Shown: in pieces, positions 1-5,009 of the stretch | Layout of the letters: the number at the start of each line of letters is the position of its first letter | Position numbering within the stretch: the stretch's first letter is position 1 | Source of the DNA: Synergistaceae bacterium | Lineage (GTDB): Bacteria; Synergistota; Synergistia; Synergistales; Synergistaceae | Length of the DNA stretch: 6,212 bases | Direction of reading: 5' to 3' | Assembly: GCA_031273585.1 (NCBI GenBank) | Contig: JAISRP010000133.1 | Span: forward strand, 1 to 6,212 | Made by a program: the position numbers and the translations under genes | Notes under the pieces: generated by a model | Told to the model about the DNA's origin: nothing | Databases searched by the model: none | Seen by the model: the letters and a program-made list of their open reading frames with translations, nothing else

Positions 1-341
1 ACCCACTTCGCTATGTTGCCGGATTCGTCGCCGATGCGCTCGAGGTCGGTTATCGTCTTGATCGCGGCGAATATAAAGCGCAGCTCCCCCCTCACCGGCT
101 GCCGCATCGCTATGGACCTCAGGCATTCGAGGTCGATCTCGTGCTCGATGGCGTCGAGTTCGCGGTCGCCCTCCCGGATTGCCAGCGCCAGGGCCTCGTC
201 CGCCCTGCACAGCGCCTCTATCGAACCGCTCAGGGCGGATGCAGCCATCGAGCCCATCCTCATCACGAGTTCGAGGATGCGCCCCTTGTCGGACGCGAAA
301 AGATACGACTCCACCGGCTTGTACTTGTCCAATGCTCTCAC
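1..341 (-). CDS. phoU: PhoU-family phosphate regulator, N-terminal part (runs off the left edge)
   Basis: The 113 complete residues visible are all helix-forming and match the first of the two three-helix repeats of PhoU. The family signature TDLERIGDESGNIA is at residues 98-111 and is preceded by the characteristic RQPVRGELRFIFAAIK stretch. PhoU proteins are cytoplasmic, bind metal clusters through such acidic repeats and restrain phosphate uptake and the Pho two-component response. The start is GTG at 341, which overlaps the transporter stop by four bases (GTGA) and has GGAGG four bases upstream, so translation is probably coupled to the transporter. A TTG nine bases further in is a poorer start. 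The second repeat and the stop codon lie outside the window; a full protein would be about 220 residues. Family membership is secure. Which transporter it controls is inferred from the neighbour. Confidence 0.9.
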   Translation of the reverse strand, partial: MRALDKYKPVESYLFASDKGRILELVMRMGSMAASALSGSIEALCRADEALALAIREGDRELDAIEHEIDLECLRSIAMRQPVRGELRFIFAAIKTITDLERIGDESGNIAKW

Positions 342-1960
342 TCGCCCTCCTGATCCTCGACGTCGGGCCAGGCCGATCTGACGAAGACATCCCCCCTCGC
401 CACCTCCAGGGCGGTCTGGAGCATCCGTCCCGACGCCGTCATAAAATCCGCCAGCTCGGCGCTCTCGTGTCTTATCACTCCCCCGGAGAGGAGGCGCGTG
501 CGTATCAGCAGGGCCATTTTTTCAAACTCCTCCTCCTTGCCGGCGGTCCGGGACGCTAAGTCCGCGTCCCCGAGCGAGAAGGCGTGGAACGCGTTTCTCA
601 CCGTCTCCATGAGGAACGACGATACCCCCCGCCACTCCCTCATGCCCATTTCGTCCGCTAGCTCGCCCGTCCCGTGTTTTTCCATCAGCCTGTGCATTGT
701 CCTCACGGTCATGGACGTCTCCCTCAGGGACAGCATGGCGAACGAAATTTTCCTGTACTCCCTCGCCGTGTCGAAGTCCTCAGCCAGGGAGGGCGGCTGT
801 ATAGCCCTCATGTATCGTTCGCACGCCTCCGTGAGCTCGATAATTCCGCCCGGCAGAAGCCTCTTCAGCTCGCCGTCGGCGCTCTCCGGGCAGAGCAGCA
901 TCTGCAGGAGCGCCTCGATGCAGTTGGCGAGGCGTATCATCTCTCTCGACAGCAGGCCGACTGCGAGGTTCGGGATCTCGATCAAGTTGTCGTCCAGGTA
1001 GAGCGGCGTCCCCAGATCCGCGCCGCGTATGCGGCGGAGTATGAACAATCCGCCCCTGATCAGGACCTGCGGCCAGGGATAGAATATTGCGGCGTTGAAC
1101 ACGGCGAGGCTCGTCTGTGCCAGCACTATATTGGCCGGCATCGACAAGCCCTGACGGGCCAGCATTCCGCTCGAGAGCGGAACTAAGGGCGCAAAGACCG
1201 CCACTCCGGCCAGCTTGTATAGAAATGTCGCCGCCCCAAGCAAACGCGCGTTGCGCCGCCCGCCGGCTGCCGCCAAGAGCAGCGTGAACGTCCCGCCGAT
1301 GTGCGCGCCCAATACCACCGGGAACGCCGCCTCGGGCGGAACGCCACCGCCGGATGCTATTGCGACGAATATGGCCATGACGGAGGCCGAGCTCTGCAAT
1401 ACGGCGGTGGCGAGAGTGGCGGCCATGAACATCTGGAATGGCTCCCGCGCGAAGAGGGCGATGGCCCCGTGGACCGAGGGGTTTCCCCGCAGGGGCTCCA
1501 CGCCCAGCTTCATCAGGAACATCCCGATCAGGATCAGCGAAATGGAGCGCAGCACGTTCCCGGCCCGCTCCGCCCAGCTGCGGCCCAGTCGCGTCATGAC
1601 GAAGCTCGCGGCGAAAAAAAGCGGGGAGAAGCTCACTATGTCGAGGCTTATGAGGAGCGTTACGAAAGTTCCGCCAATGCTCGCCCCCATCATGACGGCG
1701 ATCGACCCGGCTAGAGTCAGCATCCCGACGTCGACGAAGCTGATGGCGAGCGACGTCGAGACTGTGCTGCCCTGAGCCGCCACGGCCAGCGCCGCCCCCA
1801 GGACGATCGCCCTGGGCTTGCTCTGGGCGAACCTGCTCATCCCCTCCCTGAAACCCGTGCCGAAGGCTGACCTGAACGCCTCGGCCGATTGAGACGCCCC
1901 GTAGAGGAACATGCATATTCCGCCCGCGAGATAGGCCGCGCCGTGGAGGACTGATGACAT
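338..1960 (-). CDS. Na+/phosphate cotransporter family (NptA/YjbB-type) protein with PhoU-like C-terminal domain
   Basis: This 540-residue protein has about nine hydrophobic segments in residues 5-305 and a soluble helical region, about 330-525, resembling PhoU. That is the architecture of the bacterial Na/Pi-cotransporter II-related family, which acts in the cytoplasmic membrane in phosphate movement. The duplicated core is visible: QGSTVSTS (63-70) followed by GASIGGT (92-98), and QSSAS (189-193) followed by GAHIGGT (218-224). Family consensus is close to QSSSATT and GANIGTT, so the first half is the more divergent. The stop overlaps the phoU start, and carD ends 35 bases upstream, so the three genes probably form one operon. 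No Shine-Dalgarno sequence lies at normal distance before the ATG; a small hairpin occupies that place. An internal ATG (Met17) has GGCGGA six bases upstream but would remove most of the first membrane segment. Transport of phosphate is inferred from the family; substrate and direction cannot be read from sequence. Confidence 0.88.
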   Translation of the reverse strand: MSSVLHGAAYLAGGICMFLYGASQSAEAFRSAFGTGFREGMSRFAQSKPRAIVLGAALAVAAQGSTVSTSLAISFVDVGMLTLAGSIAVMMGASIGGTFVTLLISLDIVSFSPLFFAASFVMTRLGRSWAERAGNVLRSISLILIGMFLMKLGVEPLRGNPSVHGAIALFAREPFQMFMAATLATAVLQSSASVMAIFVAIASGGGVPPEAAFPVVLGAHIGGTFTLLLAAAGGRRNARLLGAATFLYKLAGVAVFAPLVPLSSGMLARQGLSMPANIVLAQTSLAVFNAAIFYPWPQVLIRGGLFILRRIRGADLGTPLYLDDNLIEIPNLAVGLLSREMIRLANCIEALLQMLLCPESADGELKRLLPGGIIELTEACERYMRAIQPPSLAEDFDTAREYRKISFAMLSLRETSMTVRTMHRLMEKHGTGELADEMGMREWRGVSSFLMETVRNAFHAFSLGDADLASRTAGKEEEFEKMALLIRTRLLSGGVIRHESAELADFMTASGRMLQTALEVARGDVFVRSAWPDVEDQEGE

Positions 1961-1964
1961 TTTA

Positions 1965-1980
1965 AGAGGCCGCGTCCTCT
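1965..1980 (-). other. Small hairpin just upstream of the transporter start codon
   Basis: AGAGG and CCTCT are perfect inverted repeats around a six-base loop, four bases before the transporter ATG and inside the 35-base gap after carD. No U-tract follows, so it is not a normal terminator. Because it sits where the ribosome-binding site should be, it could limit translation or carry an RNA processing site. Five-base stems arise by chance, so this is a weak call. Confidence 0.3.
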
Positions 1981-1995
1981 CCCGCGCGCGCCGGA

Positions 1996-2520
1996 CTAGG
2001 CGTCGCTTCTTGGTTTTCCGTTTGCCCTCTCCGCAATATACTTCCGCACCTGTTCCTTGGGGATGTCGAGAGCGGCAGCTAACTCGCCGAAGAGCATGTC
2101 CTCCGCCCGTTTCATGAAATTGTCCTCCTGCGAGCCGAACTTGCGCTTGTTCTCCAATAAAAATTGCTTTTTCGCGTAGATGGACATCGTGAGCTCTATG
2201 AGCTTCGTGCAGTCGTGCGTCTTGAGTATTGACTCGTAGTCCAGGCCGACCTGCTGGGGCTCGTCGAGATAAGGCTCCGCCCTCATCCTGGGGATCATGT
2301 CGATGAGGTTCTCAGCCTCGTCCTTCGTTATGACGGGCCGCATGAACACGTCCGTGTTGTCGACGGGATTGTATATCACGCCCTCCTGATGCAGCGGCTT
2401 TAAGATATAGTAAAGCCTGCTCTTATCCGTGACGAAGTCGAGACCTGCGACCTCCGCAACCCTGCAGACGCAGCTGCTCCCCCCGTAGACGACTAAATCT
2501 CCGACCTGATACATGTCCAT
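1996..2520 (-). CDS. carD: CarD/CdnL-family RNA-polymerase-binding transcription regulator
   Basis: This 174-residue protein begins MYQVGDLVVYGGSSCVCRV, the Tudor-like RNA-polymerase-interaction fold of the CarD_N/TRCF-RID family. The fold continues through YYILKPL (37-43) and NPVDNTDVFMRPVI (51-64). The remainder (about 65-165) is helical, as in the DNA-binding half of CdnL proteins, and has the late DNFMKRAEDMLFGELAAAL block (133-151). Length is close to the usual 160-170 residues. Family members bind the beta subunit and stabilise open promoter complexes. The ATG at 2520 has AGGAGGG with good spacing, which decides it over the ATG two codons later. No tryptophan occurs anywhere in the protein, although actinobacterial and Thermus CarD use one to wedge the promoter bubble. 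It lies first in a likely operon with a phosphate transporter and phoU. The family is clear; the genes it controls are unknown. Confidence 0.9.
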   Translation of the reverse strand: MDMYQVGDLVVYGGSSCVCRVAEVAGLDFVTDKSRLYYILKPLHQEGVIYNPVDNTDVFMRPVITKDEAENLIDMIPRMRAEPYLDEPQQVGLDYESILKTHDCTKLIELTMSIYAKKQFLLENKRKFGSQEDNFMKRAEDMLFGELAAALDIPKEQVRKYIAERANGKPRSDA

Positions 2521-2589
2521 CAGTCTCCCTCCTCTCGGTTATTTCATTAGACCGCGCTCTATGATAAAAGTGAGGTGTAGTGTCATTTG

Positions 2590-2612
2590 AAGCGCCCCCT
2601 GAAACGGCGCTT
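2590..2612 (-). promoter_or_regulatory. Hairpin in the probable carD leader
   Basis: AAGCGCC and GGCGCTT form a perfect 7-bp stem around a nine-base loop, between the candidate promoter and the carD ATG. No U-tract follows on the minus strand, so it is not an intrinsic terminator. It would fold in the roughly 100-base 5' leader of the carD transcript. A regulatory role is possible but not shown. Confidence 0.4.
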
Positions 2613-2630
2613 TCGGCACGCTGTAAGTAT

Positions 2631-2660
2631 ATTTTAACATAACTCGGCCGCTGATGTAAG
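2631..2660 (-). promoter_or_regulatory. Candidate sigma-70-type promoter for carD-transporter-phoU
   Basis: On the minus strand CTTACA (2660-2655; four of six matches to TTGACA) is followed after 18 bases by TAAAAT (2636-2631). The TAAAAT is preceded by TGT, giving an extended -10. Transcription would start near 2624 and leave a leader of about 100 bases before the carD ATG. It lies just outside the inverted hairpin element at 2690-2849. Confidence 0.45.
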
Positions 2661-2689
2661 GAAGAGCTCGAATCCTAAAACAAAAGGCG

Positions 2690-2849
2690 GGACCTCGAGG
2701 CGCCGCCTCGAACTCCGCCGGGGGACCAGTCCCCCGGACCCCCATTTCATTTTTTTTGTTTTCGCCCGCGGGGCGAAAACAAAAAAACTAATTGGAGGTC
2801 CAGGAGGCACTGCCTCAAGCGCAGGGTTTGGGGTGGAGCCCCAAGGTCC
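2690..2849. repeat. Inverted pair of two-hairpin units (BIME/REP-like extragenic element)
   Basis: The gene-free stretch 2521-2925 is largely occupied by this element. The right arm (2794-2849, plus strand) and left arm (2743-2690, minus strand) follow the same plan. Each begins GGAGGTCC or GGGGGTCC, then has hairpin 1, a linker containing GCG(G/C)AG and ending in GTT, hairpin 2, and AGGTCC. Left hairpins are at 2718-2737 (9-bp stem) and 2695-2711 (8-bp stem). Right hairpins are at 2804-2816 (6 bp) and 2828-2844 (6 bp). The arms differ in sequence but keep pairing: in hairpin 2 a C-G pair is replaced by T-A and an A-T pair by G-C. They stand 7 and 6 bases from a central 37-bp palindrome. The plan resembles bacterial REP/BIME repeats, which are often moved by RAYT transposases; none is encoded here. 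Copy number elsewhere in the genome cannot be judged. Confidence 0.7.
2751..2787. repeat. Perfect 17-bp-arm palindrome at the centre of the inverted element
   Basis: Seven T, then GTTTTCGCCC, a three-base centre GCG, GGGCGAAAAC and seven A give a perfect palindrome. Both strands read T-run, stem, A-run. That is the reverse of an intrinsic terminator, where the T-run follows the hairpin, so neither strand gives a good U-tract after a GC-rich stem. It could extrude as a cruciform, or it may be the junction of two inverted repeat units. Confidence 0.8.
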
Positions 2850-2860
2850 TTCTCCCGTCT

Positions 2861-2890
2861 TTCCGTATAACTGGGGCGTTGTGATAAAAT
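2861..2890 (+). promoter_or_regulatory. Weak candidate promoter for the VOC gene
   Basis: TAAAAT at 2885-2890 is preceded by TGA, giving an extended -10. The best upstream element, TTCCGT (2861-2866) at 18 bases, is a poor -35. A start near 2897 would leave a leader of about 30 bases before the ATG at 2926. Confidence 0.3.
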
Positions 2891-2925
2891 ATCATGACCA
2901 CATACCTTTGAAGGGCGGAGTGTTG

Positions 2926-3291
2926 ATGAAATTTAAATTTCTTCACAGCAATATCAATGTGCTCGATCTTGGGCGGAGCATCTCATTTTATGGGAGAGCC
3001 CTCGGTCTGAAGGAGACCAGGCGGATAGACGGGAAGAACTTTACAATCGTCTTCATGGGGGATGGCGAGACGGGGTTTCTTCTCGAGCTCACAAACCTGC
3101 ACGAGAGGACCGAGCCCTACGAGCTGGGGGACAACGAATCCCACATCGCTTTCGAGGCGCCGGACTTCGACGCCGCGCACAAGCTCCATGCCGAGATGGG
3201 GTGCATCTGCTTCGAAAACCAGGACATGGGTATTTACTTCATAGAGGATCCGGACGGCTACTGGATGGAGGTCATCCCGCACAGGTACTAG
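2926..3291 (+). CDS. Glyoxalase I-type VOC superfamily metalloenzyme (lactoylglutathione lyase-like)
   Basis: This 121-residue protein has the two beta-alpha-beta-beta-beta units of the vicinal oxygen chelate fold and the short bacterial glyoxalase I length. The four metal ligand positions expected from E. coli GlxI are all filled: His7, Glu54 (FLLELT), His73 (ESHIAFE) and Glu115 (DPDGYWMEVI). The family end motif IEDPDGYWMEVIP spans 106-118. Glyoxalase I isomerises the methylglyoxal-glutathione hemithioacetal in the cytoplasm. Whether this organism uses glutathione or another thiol is not visible, so the substrate is inferred. The ATG at 2926 is chosen because GGAG lies five bases upstream and homologous proteins start just before the first ligand. 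An upstream in-frame GTG at 2833 would read through the non-coding repeat and is rejected. The gene converges on a minus-strand gene with only six bases between stops and no terminator between them. Confidence 0.88.
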   Translation: MKFKFLHSNINVLDLGRSISFYGRALGLKETRRIDGKNFTIVFMGDGETGFLLELTNLHERTEPYELGDNESHIAFEAPDFDAAHKLHAEMGCICFENQDMGIYFIEDPDGYWMEVIPHRY

Positions 3292-3297
3292 GCGGGG

Positions 3298-3864
3298 TCA
3301 GTTTGTGACGCCCATTATGCTCTGCAGCCGGTACGACTGGAAGAGGCTCATCTCGGTGTACGGTATGTAGATCGTGAAGCCCCACGAGTCGCCCGGCTCC
3401 ATCCGGCCCGCTGCAGTGTCGGTCACGTAGCTGTACGGGCGGTCGTTCGAGTCGCAGAGGTCGAAGGCGATCCTCACCGCGTCGAAGGCGTGGTCCGACC
3501 TGTTGATCACCGTGCCGGATATGAAGAGGCCGTTTTCGTCCTCGTCGAGCGAGTGATTGCCCAGGACCAGGTCGATGCCCTGCATGTCCGGGTCGGCATC
3601 GGGCGGGTCATCGGCGGGCTCTGACGTCTCCGGCATCCCAGCGCTGTCGTCCGGGCTCTCCGGCATCGGCGCAGGGGACGTCTCGTCTGAGGGGACGTCT
3701 GGAGTTTCGGCAAATTCGCCCGCTGCGTAAAATTTCGAGTAGCCTAGCCCGGTGAAAAATCCCAGCGAGTAGCCAGCGCCGAAGAACAGGGCCAAAAACA
3801 GCACGAGCCTCCTGCCGCCGGGCAGGGGATGCTTTTCTCCGCCCGGCGCGTTCCCGCTATGCAC
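3298..3864 (-). CDS. Membrane-anchored protein with probable FxLYD-like extracytoplasmic domain
   Basis: This 188-residue protein has a basic N-terminus (KHPLPGGRR, 11-19), one hydrophobic segment (about 20-42), a Pro/Asp/Glu-rich linker (about 50-95) and a beta-rich C-terminal domain (97-184). The C-terminal domain contains LFISGTVINRSDHAFDAVRIAF, split here as LFISGTVINRS (113-123) and DHAFDAVRIAFDL (124-136), followed by a late YRLQSI. That pattern of a strand, N-R-S turn and aliphatic/aromatic strand is typical of FxLYD-type Ig-like domains found in bacterial surface proteins. The topology suggests the domain lies outside the cytoplasmic membrane. The start is GTG at 3864, overlapping the end of the upstream gene by eight bases, so the two are probably translated together. 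Its Shine-Dalgarno is weak. A GTG at residue 21 has AGGAGG three bases upstream but would remove the basic flank of the membrane segment. No specific function is recognised. Confidence 0.75.
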   Translation of the reverse strand: MHSGNAPGGEKHPLPGGRRLVLFLALFFGAGYSLGFFTGLGYSKFYAAGEFAETPDVPSDETSPAPMPESPDDSAGMPETSEPADDPPDADPDMQGIDLVLGNHSLDEDENGLFISGTVINRSDHAFDAVRIAFDLCDSNDRPYSYVTDTAAGRMEPGDSWGFTIYIPYTEMSLFQSYRLQSIMGVTN

Positions 3865-4279
3865 CAGTTCGTCCGGACCTTCCGAGCACCTTCATGTTCT
3901 TGGCTCGCTTGTAATCGGCGAAGTTTGGCATGTCGAGGGCGTACGACACCCTGTCCCTGCCGGAGGCAAATCCGCTCAAGGTAAACCCCGTCGTAAACTC
4001 GCCCTTCTCCGTGTAAAAGCTGAAGTTCGAGCTGAAGTTCACCCCCGTGTTCTCGGGGTTGTAGATGGTGATGGTCACGCGCCCGCTGTCGCTTATGAAC
4101 AGGTTCTCATAGAGCAGCGGCGTGCCCGGTATCGACCCAGAAGCCCTGTAGGGCGGAATCGGCGGCGCCTTGCGCGAGGTCTTCTTTGCGGCCTCGGACG
4201 TCGCGGCGAATACGGCCAGCAACAGGGCCCCTGCGAGGCAGACCGATGCGATGAATTTTCTGCTTTGAGCGGTTCTCAT
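3857..4279 (-). CDS. Small secreted protein of unknown function
   Basis: This 140-residue protein starts with a classical signal peptide: a basic n-region MRTAQSRK, a hydrophobic core FIASVCLAGALLLAVFAA and a likely signal peptidase I site after TSEA (residue 30). The mature part, about 110 residues, opens with a Lys/Pro-rich stretch (KKTSRKAPPIPP). It then has alternating beta-strand sequence, with YNPENTGVNFSSNFSFYT at 73-90, resembling small Ig-like domains. The start at 4279 follows AAGGAGGG by about ten bases. In-frame ATGs upstream (4300 and earlier) lack a ribosome-binding site and the nearest overlaps this one. The stop overlaps the GTG of the next gene by eight bases. Both encoded proteins are probably exported or membrane-held beta domains, so a joint role at the cell surface is plausible. 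No family is recognised with confidence. Confidence 0.78.
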   Translation of the reverse strand: MRTAQSRKFIASVCLAGALLLAVFAATSEAAKKTSRKAPPIPPYRASGSIPGTPLLYENLFISDSGRVTITIYNPENTGVNFSSNFSFYTEKGEFTTGFTLSGFASGRDRVSYALDMPNFADYKRAKNMKVLGRSGRTGA

Positions 4280-4327
4280 TGGATATCGTCCCTCCTTCAT
4301 ATACATGGATGCAATGCAACCCCGAAA

Positions 4328-4355
4328 ATTATAACCCAACGCGCCCCAGCCGCAA
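4328..4355 (-). promoter_or_regulatory. Candidate promoter for the secreted-protein gene pair
   Basis: On the minus strand TTGCGG (4355-4350) is followed after 16 bases by a perfect TATAAT (4333-4328). Transcription starting near 4321 would leave a leader of about 40 bases with AAGGAGGG before the ATG at 4279. The -10 is strong and the -35 keeps only the TTG. Confidence 0.55.
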
Positions 4356-4390
4356 ACATGAGCATACTCCCCCAAACCCGCAGAGAGAGG

Positions 4391-4411
4391 ACCGTGGGCG
4401 GAGCCCACGGT
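4391..4411. repeat. Solitary GC-rich hairpin
   Basis: ACCGTGGGC and GCCCACGGT form a perfect 9-bp stem around GGA. The core GGGCGGAGCCC resembles hairpin 2 of the inverted element at 2828-2844 (GGGGTGGAGCCCC), so it may be a stray copy of the same repeat. On the plus strand it is followed by TTTCGTCTT, a weak U-tract, but no plus-strand gene ends here. Confidence 0.5.
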
Positions 4412-4431
4412 TTCGTCTTGTCTATGCCAAC

Positions 4432-4466
4432 AAAAAAGAGCGGTCAGGCGATTTCCGCCTTGCCGC
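4432..4466 (-). terminator. Intrinsic terminator of rpsT
   Basis: On the minus strand GCGG, a 2-by-2 internal loop, AGGCG, a five-base loop, CGCCT and CCGC form a GC-rich hairpin. It is followed by TC and six T. It lies about 30 bases after the rpsT stop and separates rpsT from the next minus-strand pair. Confidence 0.75.
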
Positions 4467-4496
4467 CCTTCGTCCGCGCGTGAAATTCCGATGTCC

Positions 4497-4766
4497 TCAG
4501 GCCTTTGCCGGGGACGCGATCTTGAGCGCCATCCTCGACTTTCTGCGGGAAGCGGTGTTGCGATGGATTACTCCCTTCACGACCGCCTTGTCGAGTACGC
4601 TCTGCGCCTCGGCAAGACGTTTCGCGGCGAGTTCTGTGTCGTCCAGGGCCACTGCCGATAGGAAATTCTTCTGCGCCGTCTTGCAGCGGGTCTTCCAGTA
4701 CCTGTTGTAGAGCCTGTTCTTCTCGGCGATCAGAACTCGCTTTATGGCGGACTTCTTGTTGGGCAT
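4497..4766 (-). CDS. rpsT: 30S ribosomal protein S20
   Basis: This 89-residue basic helical protein begins MPNKKSAIKRV and carries the family block LDKAVVKGVIHRNTASRRKSR (split as LDKAVVKGVIHRN, 58-70, and TASRRKSRMA, 71-80). Length and charge match bacterial S20, which binds 16S rRNA in the body of the small subunit. The start is the ATG at 4766, preceded by a near-perfect AAGGAGGTGA. The GTG at 4775 overlaps that ribosome-binding site and would add MNV, so it is rejected. It has its own promoter upstream and a terminator downstream, as is usual for this single-gene transcript. The C-terminus ends in a short KIASPAKA tail. Confidence 0.97.
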   Translation of the reverse strand: MPNKKSAIKRVLIAEKNRLYNRYWKTRCKTAQKNFLSAVALDDTELAAKRLAEAQSVLDKAVVKGVIHRNTASRRKSRMALKIASPAKA

Positions 4767-4801
4767 CACGTTCACCTCCTTCTCAAAAAATCAAAAAATA
4801 T

Positions 4802-4829
4802 ATTATCACAATGACCGGGCTCAACGCAA
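4802..4829 (-). promoter_or_regulatory. Candidate rpsT promoter
   Basis: On the minus strand TTGCGT (4829-4824) is followed after 16 bases by GATAAT (4807-4802), which is preceded by TGT as in an extended -10. Transcription from about 4795 leaves a leader of about 30 bases. That leader contains short A/T runs and then the AAGGAGGTGA ribosome-binding site. Confidence 0.55.
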
Positions 4830-4858
4830 GGCCGCATGCGTCCGATATTAAAATAAAG

Positions 4859-4877
4859 AGCGCGGGCGGCGCGCGCT
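4859..4877. other. GC-rich hairpin between divergent promoters
   Basis: AGCGCG and CGCGCT form a 6-bp stem with a seven-base loop in the spacer between rpsT and the plus-strand exported-protein gene. GATTTTG follows on the plus strand and CTTTATTTT on the minus strand, so it could be a weak terminator in either direction. No gene is known to end here. Confidence 0.3.
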
Positions 4878-4894
4878 GATTTTGCTATGTACAG

Positions 4895-4992
4895 CCGATT
4901 GAATAAACCGCGTGGAATTTTGCTGACGGCGGTTTCAGTGGCGGCAGGGGTTTTAGTCCTTACCCTTTAGGCTCCTAATTTTAAATTGCTAT
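4895..4992 (+). repeat. Repeated leader element, copy A (upstream of the exported-protein gene)
   Basis: These 98 bases match 6033-6131 at about 85 of 99 aligned positions with one single-base gap, and both copies end just upstream of a ribosome-binding site. A 7-bp stem AAACCGC (4905-4911) with GCGGTTT (4929-4935) encloses a 17-base loop, GTGGAATTTTGCTGACG. The block CCCTTTAGGCTCCTAA (4963-4978) includes a small TTAGG-CT-CCTAA repeat. TGCTATGTA just upstream (4883-4891) is an extended -10-like sequence, so the element may be transcribed as a 5' leader. The function, RNA control or protein binding, is unknown. Confidence 0.8.
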
Positions 4993-5009
4993 AACGGGGG
5001 AGTGTCCGA

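Noticed and set aside
141..1916. Several long open frames on both strands within 13-1916
   Set aside because: They are shadows of the phoU and transporter genes, caused by high GC. They are rich in Arg/Gly/His/Pro and lack ribosome-binding sites, while the true frames show family motifs.
2539..2745. Open frame of 68 codons on the minus strand in front of carD
   Set aside because: It reads through the hairpins of the inverted repeat and the carD promoter and leader. Its composition (Gly/Pro/Arg from GC-rich stems) is not protein-like, and the start lies in the repeat without a ribosome-binding site.
2690..2849. CRISPR array or insertion sequence
   Set aside because: There are only two inverted units, no regularly spaced direct repeats, no transposase frame and no target-site duplication that I can see.
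2833..2925. Upstream in-frame extension of the VOC protein from GTG 2833
   Set aside because: The extra 31 residues come from the repeat arm and spacer. GGAG precedes the ATG at 2926 at proper spacing, and the family starts there.
4280..4408. N-terminal extension of the secreted protein to 4408
   Set aside because: It would place the signal peptide 43 residues inside the protein and run through the promoter TATAAT. AAGGAGGG supports the ATG at 4279.
4990..4995. TATAAC as the -10 of the exported-protein gene
   Set aside because: It lies only 15 bases before the ATG, so transcription would begin inside the ribosome-binding site. The sequence is the end of the repeated leader.
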